From: GCA-2683135 sp964507445
GTDB taxonomy: Bacteria > Planctomycetota > GCA-002687715
DNA length: 64,000 nt
Assembly: GCA_964507445.1 (NCBI GenBank)
Contig: CAZDQF010000011.1
Location: 104,101 to 168,100, forward strand
Reading direction: 5' to 3'
Below are positions 8,915 through 17,113 of the stretch, in pieces. Under the pieces are notes generated by a model. It saw nothing but the letters and a program-made list of their open reading frames with translations, had not been told where the DNA came from and did no database searches. Position numbers and translations under genes: made by a program. The first letter of the stretch is position 1; every line of letters begins with the position of its first letter.

Positions 8915-9825
8915 GGGGTTTCCTTGCTTGCGTGTTTCCACACGACCTCGGAGATGCGGCGCACCATGGTACCGGCGGCGTCCTCATGATCGAACCCGCG
9001 GGTCAGGACCACGAGGATGTAGGGTGAGCGATCCGCCGGGTAGACGATGGCGGAATCATGCCGGATCCTGGTGATGAGCCCGGTCTTGTGAGCCACCGCG
9101 GTGCCCTCTGGCACACCGGCGGGGATCATGTCGTTGAACTCCTGGGCCAGGAGGACGCGGATCATCTCCTCCCGTGACTCGGGGGAGACGCCCTGGCCCT
9201 CGTGGATGGCCGAGAGCAGCAACATGAGGTCGTAGGCCGTGGTGACGTTGTTCATCCCGGCCTCGAAGGCCGGGATGTCCTCCACGCCCCGCAGCACCTT
9301 CATGTCGTCACAGCCCAGGTCCCGGAGGGTCCCCTGGACCCGCTCCGCGTTCACCCGCTGGATCACGATGTTGGTGGCCAGGTTGCTGCTCCGGACCATC
9401 ATGCGGCGGATGAGTTCGCGCATGGGCAGGCCGGTGCCGATGCGTTGATAGAGGTCGGATTCGCTGTCCCGGTCCGGGCTGAGGGAGAAGCCGGACCCGT
9501 CCGCGATGCTGCTGAACCTGTTGGTCACGGGGATCGCGGCGTCCATGGCCCCGGCCCCGGCGTCGTGCTGCCTGTAGGCCTCGAACATGACCGCGGTCTT
9601 CATGGTGCTGGCGGCGTGCATGACCAGGTGCCCGTTCAGGAGCACGGTGCCGCCGCTCTCGAGATCGCGAAAGGCGACGGCCACCTCCTCTCCCTGGAGG
9701 TCGGCGCAAAGCGCCTGGATCTCGGACGCCAGGGAATCGAACCGGGGTGAATGACTGTGGGATGCGCAGGCCGTCATGAAGAGCAGAGCCGCCGCGGTCA
9801 GCAGGGTGACGGGGGCGCCCGTCAT
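8911..9825 (-). CDS. Class A beta-lactamase-like serine hydrolase, lipoprotein
   Basis: A 304-residue protein with a lipobox-like N-terminus (LLFMTACAS, Cys about 20), so probably lipid-anchored. The penicillin-binding/beta-lactamase fold shows STMK (catalytic Ser-x-x-Lys), SSN in the SDN position, a GVED segment carrying a Glu where the omega-loop general base is expected, and HKTG for the KTG motif. This arrangement is seen in many environmental class A-like hydrolases whose true substrates are unknown, so beta-lactam resistance should not be assumed. Both ends overlap neighbours by ATGA (8911-8914 and 9822-9825), tying it to the HEAT protein and the M28 peptidase. Confidence 0.82.
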   Translation of the reverse strand: MTGAPVTLLTAAALLFMTACASHSHSPRFDSLASEIQALCADLQGEEVAVAFRDLESGGTVLLNGHLVMHAASTMKTAVMFEAYRQHDAGAGAMDAAIPVTNRFSSIADGSGFSLSPDRDSESDLYQRIGTGLPMRELIRRMMVRSSNLATNIVIQRVNAERVQGTLRDLGCDDMKVLRGVEDIPAFEAGMNNVTTAYDLMLLLSAIHEGQGVSPESREEMIRVLLAQEFNDMIPAGVPEGTAVAHKTGLITRIRHDSAIVYPADRSPYILVVLTRGFDHEDAAGTMVRRISEVVWKHASKETP

Positions 9826-10616
9826 GGTGTAGGGAACCGGTCCCGACGCCGCCGAGGCTCGCCCTGCTTCGACGGCAGCCGCCAGGTGCGTTCGTAGCGA
9901 CGCTCGAGGCGCTCGCTGACCCCCGCAGGGGTGCGAGGGATCCGGAACGTGGAGCGGTTCTGCTTCCACCACTTCTTCCACGGCCCGGGCTCGGACTCCA
10001 GGGTCTTGATGGTGAGGAAGTGCAGGGTCAGGTAAGGGCCGGTGGGTCCCCGGTTCTGCCGGTCCCTGCCGCCGCCGCCCTTCCTGCGGCCTCCACCTCG
10101 TTGTCCCGTGGACGTGATGAGCTTGATGGCGGCGTCCACCGATTCCCTGTGGCGGATGTGAGCCATGGCCATGGCCGCGGCGTTGCGGACCTTGTTGTCC
10201 CGGGTCGCCCGGACGGCCTCCACGATGGGGGAGATGGCCTTCTTGTGGCCTCCCTGGCCCAGGGCGAGGATCACCTCCGCCCAGACCTCGGGGGTCTTGC
10301 GGATGCTCTTGAGGTCCGCCGCCTTGACCAGGACCTTGTAGGACTCCTTGTTGTCGTGGTACCGGAGCGCTCGCACCGCGGCCTTGGCGATGTTCTCGTC
10401 CTCGTGGCCGAGCAGAGGGCGCACGGCCTTCGCCACCGCCGGGTCGTCGATCCAGATGGCGTCACTCAGCGCTCGCGCCAGGACGGGCATGTCCTTCCCC
10501 TTGCGCGCGTCCGAGATGGCGGCGACGGCCTTGTCGACCTCCGCCTTCGGCGGTTTGGGGTCCTGAGCGACGACGAGAATGGCGAGGGCGCAGGCGGTGA
10601 CGACGATGCGGATCAT
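9822..10616 (-). CDS. Exported HEAT-repeat protein
   Basis: A 264-residue protein with a short signal peptide (about residues 1-18, ending VVAQ) and a run of alpha-helical HEAT-like repeats between about residues 60 and 170 (AAVRALRYHDN, ILALGQGGHKKAISPI, AAAMAMAHIRHRESVDAAI). A basic, glycine-rich linker (GQRGGGRRKGGGGRDRQ) follows, then a C-terminal segment with the pattern GPWKKWWKQNRSTFRIP, which is common in planctomycete-type HEAT proteins. No catalytic motif is visible; a scaffold or protein-binding role is inferred. Its stop overlaps the beta-lactamase-like start by ATGA. Confidence 0.75.
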   Translation of the reverse strand: MIRIVVTACALAILVVAQDPKPPKAEVDKAVAAISDARKGKDMPVLARALSDAIWIDDPAVAKAVRPLLGHEDENIAKAAVRALRYHDNKESYKVLVKAADLKSIRKTPEVWAEVILALGQGGHKKAISPIVEAVRATRDNKVRNAAAMAMAHIRHRESVDAAIKLITSTGQRGGGRRKGGGGRDRQNRGPTGPYLTLHFLTIKTLESEPGPWKKWWKQNRSTFRIPRTPAGVSERLERRYERTWRLPSKQGEPRRRRDRFPTP

Positions 10617-10672
10617 GACGGATCTCCCGTCGATGATCCTACCGGATCATGGTGCTGATCTGTCGGGCTCGG

Positions 10673-12901
10673 TCAGAAACGGAAGGTCCAGGCCACCTTG
10701 ACGGAGACCTCGGTGTTGACGTGGCGCAGGCGCCAGTTTCGGTCCTGCGCCAGGGTCGTGTCCTCGGCGGTGGTCATGCTGTGGTTGATGACGAAGAACA
10801 CCTCGTTGCCCGGCTGGATGATCCAACGGACGCGGCTGTTGATGCCCAGGCTGTCCGAGACATCGTCCCATTGGGTGAGCAGGGACCAGGACAGATCGGG
10901 AGAGAAGTCCACGTTGAGCTTGAGGGAGACCAGGGTGGTGTCGAAGCTCCCCTCCGGCAGGTCCACGTGGTTGTATTCGCTGTCGAGGGAGAGGCGGAAC
11001 CAGCCGCTCGGTCTCCAGTTGAGCTCGCCGCCGATCTCCTGGCGCGAGCCCGAGTAGAAGCCGCCGGCGCTGGTCCTGATCCGGCCGGACAGCGCCCGCT
11101 TGTCGGCGAACTCGACGAACGCGCTGAACCGGGTGAAGTCGTAGTCCCCGGCGGGGATGGTGATCCCGTCGTAGATCTCGAACCCCTCGATCAGGCGCTC
11201 GTACATGGGCACCACCTCCAAGCCGAAGGCGTCGCCGGAGTCGAGCTCGAGGCCGAACGGAGTCACCTCCACCTCGGCGGTCTCCAGCTTGCCGTCGTCG
11301 ATGCGCCAGATCAGGTCCGTGTCGACGCCGAACCGGAAGTTGCGCACGGACCCTCCGACCCGAGGTTCGTACTCGAAGCTCCCCTTGAGGTCGCGGACGC
11401 CCCGTCGCCGGACGAAGCCCAGGTCCGGGCGATACTCATCCGACACCTCGCGGTAGCGGAGGAGGGCGTCGATGGGGTCGTTGGGGTACTGGATACGGGC
11501 GCGGTAGGCGTACCCGTACTCGTCGCTCAGGGTAGGGTCCGCCTGGACCGCCTCGGGGTCGGGGTCGTCGTAGGTGCCGACGACGAACGCCCCAGCCCGC
11601 AGGACCTTGTCGCCCCAGAGCTTGCGGGTGCGGTACTCGAAGTCGACGCCGCCGAGGGTGTTGTCGCCGTTGGTCTGCGGGTCGCCGTGGGTGAACAGGA
11701 CGCCCAGGGTCGACTCGTCCAGGATGTTCATGTAGGCCCGCACCACGGCTATGTTCTTCATGTCCACCCCGTCCACCTTGTCCTGGAGCACGTCCAGGAC
11801 ACCGATGTTCAGGTCGCCGACCCGGCCGGTGATCTTGCCGCCGATGATGATGGGCGCGGGGGTGCCGTCACGGGTGAGGCCGATCCGTCTGCTGAAGAAG
11901 GGCAGGAACGTCCCCCGACGGCTGCGGCCGAAGTTGAAGATGCTCGCGTCCTCCAGGAAGAAGTCGCGCTTCTCCGGGAAGAAGGTGGAGAATCTCGTCA
12001 GGTTGACCACGCGGTCGTCCACCTCCGTCTCGGCGAAGTCCGTGTTGACCGTGAGGGTGGCGGCCAGGCTCGGGGTGATCTTGTAGACGATGTCCACCCC
12101 GGGCTCCACGTCGCCGCCCCACTCGCGGTCCTGCCAGTGGCGGCGGCCGTTGGTGGTGAGGTACGGCTTGATGTCCAGCCCCAGCCCCTGATCCAGCACG
12201 CCGACGCCGGTGATGGTGCCCGCCGCGGCGATGGTGAAGATGCGGGTGTTGCGCTTGGGGGACGCCCACTGGACCCGCTCGTTGGTGCGCTTGATCTCGC
12301 GGTGGATGTTGAGGCCGAAGGACTCTTGGGTGTTCCCCATGGCGATGGTCTTGGCCGGGATGGCGAGCTCCGAGCTCCAGCCCTTGTCGTCGATGGTGGT
12401 GCGGGTCTTCCAGATGCCATCCCAGTCCTTGGTGAAGAAGTTGGGACCGATGAGGCCGTCACCCTTGGCGCCGCCGGCGCCTATCTGGAGGAAGTAGGCG
12501 TTCCGTTTGTCGTGGAAGGTGTCGAGGATCAGCTCGACGTGATCGTCCGGGTCGAGGCGGACGTCACGGGTGCTCAGCTTGGCGCGGATCTGGTCCGGTT
12601 GACTGTCGAAGCACCGGAACGCCAGGTAGAGGTTGTCCGCGTCGCACATCAGGTAGCAGACGGTCCGCTCCGATGGCTTCGCTCCTTCCACGGGCTCCAC
12701 CTGGGTGAAGTCGTCGATGATGGCCGCCCCGGCCCACTCCTCCGGCGAGATGACGCCGTCGATGGTCGGCGCCGACTTGGCCTGGGGGACGGACCGCTCG
12801 TAGCGCTCCTGGGCGGCGGCGCCCGAGAGCATGGCGAGGAAACCGATCGCGACTGCTGCGCGTGCACCGGTCGTTATCCAGGGATGAAGGACGACTTTCA
12901 T
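10673..12901 (-). CDS. DUF5916 outer-membrane protein with CBM9/DOMON-like N-terminal domain
   Basis: A 742-residue exported protein. A signal peptide (ending GAAAQ, about residue 30) is followed by a carbohydrate-binding family 9-like beta-sandwich (SAPTIDGVISPEEW to about residue 210, with DPDDHVELILDT). The remaining 500 residues are beta-rich, alternating aromatic and charged segments, and the protein ends in WTFRF. A C-terminal Phe is typical of BAM-inserted outer-membrane barrels. This is the DUF5916 architecture, usually found beside exported peptidases or TonB-linked systems; the function is not established. It lies 16 bases downstream of the M16 peptidase gene. Confidence 0.82.
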   Translation of the reverse strand: MKVVLHPWITTGARAAVAIGFLAMLSGAAAQERYERSVPQAKSAPTIDGVISPEEWAGAAIIDDFTQVEPVEGAKPSERTVCYLMCDADNLYLAFRCFDSQPDQIRAKLSTRDVRLDPDDHVELILDTFHDKRNAYFLQIGAGGAKGDGLIGPNFFTKDWDGIWKTRTTIDDKGWSSELAIPAKTIAMGNTQESFGLNIHREIKRTNERVQWASPKRNTRIFTIAAAGTITGVGVLDQGLGLDIKPYLTTNGRRHWQDREWGGDVEPGVDIVYKITPSLAATLTVNTDFAETEVDDRVVNLTRFSTFFPEKRDFFLEDASIFNFGRSRRGTFLPFFSRRIGLTRDGTPAPIIIGGKITGRVGDLNIGVLDVLQDKVDGVDMKNIAVVRAYMNILDESTLGVLFTHGDPQTNGDNTLGGVDFEYRTRKLWGDKVLRAGAFVVGTYDDPDPEAVQADPTLSDEYGYAYRARIQYPNDPIDALLRYREVSDEYRPDLGFVRRRGVRDLKGSFEYEPRVGGSVRNFRFGVDTDLIWRIDDGKLETAEVEVTPFGLELDSGDAFGLEVVPMYERLIEGFEIYDGITIPAGDYDFTRFSAFVEFADKRALSGRIRTSAGGFYSGSRQEIGGELNWRPSGWFRLSLDSEYNHVDLPEGSFDTTLVSLKLNVDFSPDLSWSLLTQWDDVSDSLGINSRVRWIIQPGNEVFFVINHSMTTAEDTTLAQDRNWRLRHVNTEVSVKVAWTFRF

Positions 12902-12917
12902 GGGCCCGGACGAGAGC

Positions 12918-15752
12918 CTAACGGTTCTCGAACACCTGGGCGACGTTGATGATGCGGACCTGGTTGGCGGTGATGCCTAGGGGATAGACCGCGATCTCCA
13001 TGTCCTCTCTCAGGATCTCCTCCGGCTTCTCGCTGGAGTACTCCATGGGGGACGGCGCCCCGCTGACCAGCCTGGCCTTGAGATCCTCCGCGTCCTTGGC
13101 GATGAAGACGATGTGGAGGCTGTCATAGGAGAGATGCCGCCTGATGGCCTGGTTGACGTCTTCCAGGGAGAGCGCCGCCAGGCGGGCCCGCATGGTCTCG
13201 ACGAAGTCGTCCATCCCGTACCAGCGGCTGTCCATGGCGTAGCCCAGCTGCCGGTCCTGGGACTTCACCAGCACGGCCAGGTACTTGGTGAGGAAGCTCC
13301 GGGTGGACTCGAACTGCTCACTGGACAGGCCATTGGCGATCATCTTGTCCAGTTCGAAGCGGGCGATGCGGAGGGCGAAGACCCCCTGCTCCGGCGGCAC
13401 CGGTCGGACCCAGACCTGGAAGATCTGCTGCTTGCGGCAGAGGCCGGCGTCCGGGTGGAACTGGAACATGCCCCGCGGGAAATACTCCACGTAGGCGTAG
13501 TCTCCGTAGTTCATGCCGCGGATCTCGCGCATCCTCTGGAACAGGTGGCTGTTGGAGGAGCGGTGTTCGCCGAGCCACGAGCGGGCCAGCCACAGGGCAG
13601 CGAAGTCCTGGTGCGACCGATTGACCGGGATCTCGAAGCCGAAGGAGAGGGCGGTGGCCCGGGTGTCCTTCTCCACGATCAGCACCCGGTGACCGTCCAG
13701 CGGAAAGACCGACTCTCCGGGGACGGCGGCTCGCTGCGGCGAGGGAGGGAGGCCGGTGGCCAGGTCGTCCAGGACCTTGTTGGCGAACGCCTCGCTGAAG
13801 CCGCCGGCGATCCCGACCCAGACGTTGCCCGCGTCATAGTGCGAGGACCAGTGGCGCCTGGCGTCGTCGATCCCCGCCTTCTTCAGGTAGGAGACGTGTC
13901 CCAGGTTGAGGTGGCCGTAGGAACGATCGTCGTAGACCTGTTCGTACAGGATCTCCTTGCCCAGCTCCTCGTCGTTGTTGGCGCGCAGGTCGGTCCTGAT
14001 CTGGTTGATGACGTTGGTCCGGACCCGGGTGAAGTCATCCTCACGCCAGCCAGGGTTGAGCAACTGGCCGCTGACGATCTCCCAGTACTTGTCTGCGTGG
14101 TCCCGGTGGACCCGACCGATGAACGTGGTCATCTCCTTGTCCACCTGCGCGGAGAAGGAGGCCGCCATGGGGAACAGGGCCTCCTGGATGGCGGAGTACT
14201 CCAGGTCCTCGCTGCCGCTGCGAGCGATGAGGGAGGCGGTCAGGTTGGCGAGCCCGGGCCTGCTGCCGTCCGCGGCGGCACCGCTGCGGAAGACGATCCT
14301 GATGTCGATGAGAGGGGAGCGGGTCGGGTTGGTGTAGTTGACGATGGGCTTCTCGGCCCAGGAGCCCCCGCCGGCGGCCGAGGCCTGCTCCGTTGATCCG
14401 GCGGCGTCCGTGGTCGTCGGCGGCTCCCCGTTGCACAGGGTCGTGACCACCATGCGGTCGTCTTTGAACCAGCGCCCGGCGACCTCCTGCACCTGCTCGG
14501 GACCCAGTTGATCGTAGAGACCGTAGACGCGGTTGATGGCCGACCAGTCGTTGTACAGGGCGACGTAGGGCACCACCGCCTCCGCGATGGCCTCCGAGTC
14601 ATCGAGGCCGCCGGCGAAGGAGTACTTCAGGTTCGACTTGATGGCGTTCAGCCGGGTTGTCTCCAGCGGCTCGTTGCGCAGCTTGTTGAGCGCCCCCTGG
14701 ATCTGGTCGCGGACGTACCACATGTCGTCCTTGGACTTCACCCGGGCCATCACGGTCAGCAGGTGCGGGTCGACCCGGCTGGGGAAGTAGGCGAACAGTT
14801 GGTCCACCTTCTGTTCCTTCACCACGAGCCGCTCGTAGAGATCGGAGCTCGACCCGAAGGCGAGACCGCCCATGACCTCGATGGCGGCCATGTCCGGGCG
14901 ACTGTCGGAGGCCTCCGGGCCGTGGAAGGCGACCGCGACCCAAGGCTGGGTGGGCCTGGGCCATGGGATGTGGTGGTGCCGCTTCCCCTCGGGTTGGGGC
15001 TCCTCAGGGATCTCGTCCTGGTGCGTCCCCCGTTCCCACGGCCCCCAGTGCTGCTCCACCATGGCGAAGACCGCGTCCGGTTTGACGTCACCGGAGACGA
15101 TGATGGTGGTGCGCTCGGGCCGGTAGAACCGGTCGAAGAACGTGCGGCTGTAGTCGAACATCTGCGGCATCCGTTCGATGTCGCGGATGAACCCCATGGT
15201 GGTGTGCTTGTAGGTGTGCCGGGAGTAGGCGAAGTCCCGCTGCTTCTCCAGCAGCTGGTTGATGGGGTCGGAGAAGTTCTTGTTGTACTCCCCGAGGACC
15301 GCTCGGGCTTCTGTCTCGAACGCCGGGACCGGGTACTTGAGGTTCCTGAACCGGTCCGCCTCCAGCTCGATGACGGTCTCCAGGTCGGCCTTGGAGAACG
15401 TGGTGTGATAGTTGGTGTAGTCGTCCGTGGTGTAGGCGTTCGAATCGGCTCCGGCCCGCTTGAGGAGCTCGTTGTAGTCGTCCGCGGAGAACCGGTCCGT
15501 GCCCCGGAACATCATGTGTTCGAAGAAGTGGGCGAACCCCGAGCGCCCTTCCTCGACCTCGTTTCGTGATCCGACGCGGACGGGGATCTGCAAGGCGACG
15601 ATGTCCGGGTAGTCCGTCGGGATCACCAGGACCTTCAACCCGTTCGGGAGCTCCTTCTCATGGACCTTGAACGGGAACACGTCACCGGATGATTGACCCG
15701 CCGCACACGCCATGATCGTCACCGCCATCGACAAGACACGCATGGAAGACAT
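12918..15752 (-). CDS. Secreted M16-family zinc peptidase (two-domain, pitrilysin-like)
   Basis: A 944-residue exported peptidase. The signal peptide covers about the first 22 residues. The N-terminal catalytic domain has the inverted zinc motif in AHFFEHMMFRG (HxxEH) with the distal Glu in the ETEARAVLGEYNK segment, followed by a second M16 domain. The C-terminal half (from about residue 480) repeats the fold without an HxxEH motif, as expected for a fused beta/alpha pair. Substrates are usually unfolded peptides or peptide-derived products. An alternative Met is three codons in (15743); neither start has a strong ribosome site. It heads the tightly spaced run of five exported proteins down to 7280. 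Confidence 0.9.
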   Translation of the reverse strand: MSSMRVLSMAVTIMACAAGQSSGDVFPFKVHEKELPNGLKVLVIPTDYPDIVALQIPVRVGSRNEVEEGRSGFAHFFEHMMFRGTDRFSADDYNELLKRAGADSNAYTTDDYTNYHTTFSKADLETVIELEADRFRNLKYPVPAFETEARAVLGEYNKNFSDPINQLLEKQRDFAYSRHTYKHTTMGFIRDIERMPQMFDYSRTFFDRFYRPERTTIIVSGDVKPDAVFAMVEQHWGPWERGTHQDEIPEEPQPEGKRHHHIPWPRPTQPWVAVAFHGPEASDSRPDMAAIEVMGGLAFGSSSDLYERLVVKEQKVDQLFAYFPSRVDPHLLTVMARVKSKDDMWYVRDQIQGALNKLRNEPLETTRLNAIKSNLKYSFAGGLDDSEAIAEAVVPYVALYNDWSAINRVYGLYDQLGPEQVQEVAGRWFKDDRMVVTTLCNGEPPTTTDAAGSTEQASAAGGGSWAEKPIVNYTNPTRSPLIDIRIVFRSGAAADGSRPGLANLTASLIARSGSEDLEYSAIQEALFPMAASFSAQVDKEMTTFIGRVHRDHADKYWEIVSGQLLNPGWREDDFTRVRTNVINQIRTDLRANNDEELGKEILYEQVYDDRSYGHLNLGHVSYLKKAGIDDARRHWSSHYDAGNVWVGIAGGFSEAFANKVLDDLATGLPPSPQRAAVPGESVFPLDGHRVLIVEKDTRATALSFGFEIPVNRSHQDFAALWLARSWLGEHRSSNSHLFQRMREIRGMNYGDYAYVEYFPRGMFQFHPDAGLCRKQQIFQVWVRPVPPEQGVFALRIARFELDKMIANGLSSEQFESTRSFLTKYLAVLVKSQDRQLGYAMDSRWYGMDDFVETMRARLAALSLEDVNQAIRRHLSYDSLHIVFIAKDAEDLKARLVSGAPSPMEYSSEKPEEILREDMEIAVYPLGITANQVRIINVAQVFENR

Positions 15753-15784
15753 GGGGACACCCTAACGCTGGTGCAAATCCAGAT

Positions 15785-17065
15785 CTACCTGGGGGTCCTG
15801 GACAGCCGCGTGAGGACCGCGGTGGCGGCGACCTCGTGTCCCGCGGGGTTCCAGTGGCCGTCGTCCGCGAAGTAGACGGCGGTCCCGGAGGCGGCCGCCG
15901 CCCGGAGCGCGGGGGTCGTGTCCAGGAACTCGATCCCGTTGTCGCGACACCAGCTCTTGAGGGTCGCGGGCAGGGGAGACGGGCCGCTGCCTGATACGGC
16001 GGCGCCCACGTCCTTCAGCAGTCCGTGGAGCACGGACAACTTGGTCGGGATGTGGACCACCAGGAACCGGGCTCCCTGGGCGTCGCACGCCTCCCGCGCT
16101 TCCTCGAGAATCCGGGTCAGGACCTGCCACTGATGCTCCGTCCACGTCTCGTTGTCATGGCCGAACCAGGTGCGGGTCCCGGCGTGGGTGGCGCTCCACT
16201 CCCACTGAGTCCGTTCAGGGGTCCGCTCCGGGTTCATGGCTCGGGACAGCGCGAGGACGACGTTGCGCAAGATCGAGCGTTCCGCGAAGGAGCCACGCCG
16301 GGTCATCGGGTCCGCGGATCGTGCTTCCTCGTACAGGGTCACGTCCCGCAGGTCGTTCCCCTCGAACAGGCACCAGATCACGGTCTTCGGTCTCAGTGGC
16401 AACGCGAAGCGCCGGAGCACGATCAACTCCTGCTGTGGTCCGTAGCCGGCTTGCCCCAGGTTGGCCACGGCTTTCCCCGTGCGGGTCTCCAGGAGGCCGG
16501 TCAGGGTCTGCCTGGCGGGCACCAGGGCGGCCTCCACGAAGGAATCTCCGATCACCGCCAGGTCGGCCGCATGCAGTTCGGTCGCGTTACGGAACCCGTT
16601 GCGGTCATAGCGCACGTCGACGGCGTGGGTCTGTGGGTCCTGGATGCCCAGGTGGGACAGGTTCCCCCTGACGGTCCCGGTCCACGCGGACCGGGGTCGG
16701 TGCAGGTGGATCAACTCCGCATCCGGTCGGTTGAGGGCGATGGACCGTTGGAACCAGCTCTCATCGCTCCAGGTGCCGAGGGGCTCCCTGTAGTCGTAGC
16801 CGAACCAGAGCGCGGGCACCTCGCCGGCAGAGGCGCAGGCCGCGACCACGGTGGTGAGGAGCGCGGTGCGTGCGGCGCGCGTCGGGCGCCCGGAGCTGGA
16901 TGCGAACACGTAGGCGGCGCAGATGGCGAACCAGGTGACGCACAGGTTCATCATCACGTGTCGGAACCGGTAGCGATCCCAGAACAACGCCCGGGGGTCC
17001 GACGTGTCGTTGAGCCACCAGACGGCCACGATGACGGCGGCTGCGATCAACCAGGGTCTGCGCAT
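15785..17065 (-). CDS. Membrane-anchored SGNH-hydrolase-like protein
   Basis: A 426-residue protein with two or three N-terminal membrane segments (about residues 5-20, 38-56 and 66-84). It then has the SGNH/GDSL order of blocks: IGDSFVEA (nucleophile Ser), NLGQAGYGPQQE (block II Gly), FEGNDL (block III Asn) and DDGHWNPAGHE near the C-terminus (catalytic Asp-x-x-His). Related proteins are O-acyl esterases or AlgJ/AlgX-like polysaccharide acetyltransferases. With the membrane anchor, a role in modifying an exported glycan is plausible but inferred. It ends 32 bases before the M16 gene. Confidence 0.78.
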   Translation of the reverse strand: MRRPWLIAAAVIVAVWWLNDTSDPRALFWDRYRFRHVMMNLCVTWFAICAAYVFASSSGRPTRAARTALLTTVVAACASAGEVPALWFGYDYREPLGTWSDESWFQRSIALNRPDAELIHLHRPRSAWTGTVRGNLSHLGIQDPQTHAVDVRYDRNGFRNATELHAADLAVIGDSFVEAALVPARQTLTGLLETRTGKAVANLGQAGYGPQQELIVLRRFALPLRPKTVIWCLFEGNDLRDVTLYEEARSADPMTRRGSFAERSILRNVVLALSRAMNPERTPERTQWEWSATHAGTRTWFGHDNETWTEHQWQVLTRILEEAREACDAQGARFLVVHIPTKLSVLHGLLKDVGAAVSGSGPSPLPATLKSWCRDNGIEFLDTTPALRAAAASGTAVYFADDGHWNPAGHEVAATAVLTRLSRTPR

Positions 17066-17113
17066 GTCCGAGTCAGCGGCCGCAGCCTACTCCATGAAGC
17101 GGATGAGAGGCCC

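Noticed and set aside
8911..9825. Antibiotic-resistance beta-lactamase
   Set aside because: The fold motifs are present, but this branch of lipid-anchored class A-like hydrolases has no established beta-lactam activity and the gene is embedded in a peptidase operon, so a resistance claim is not justified.
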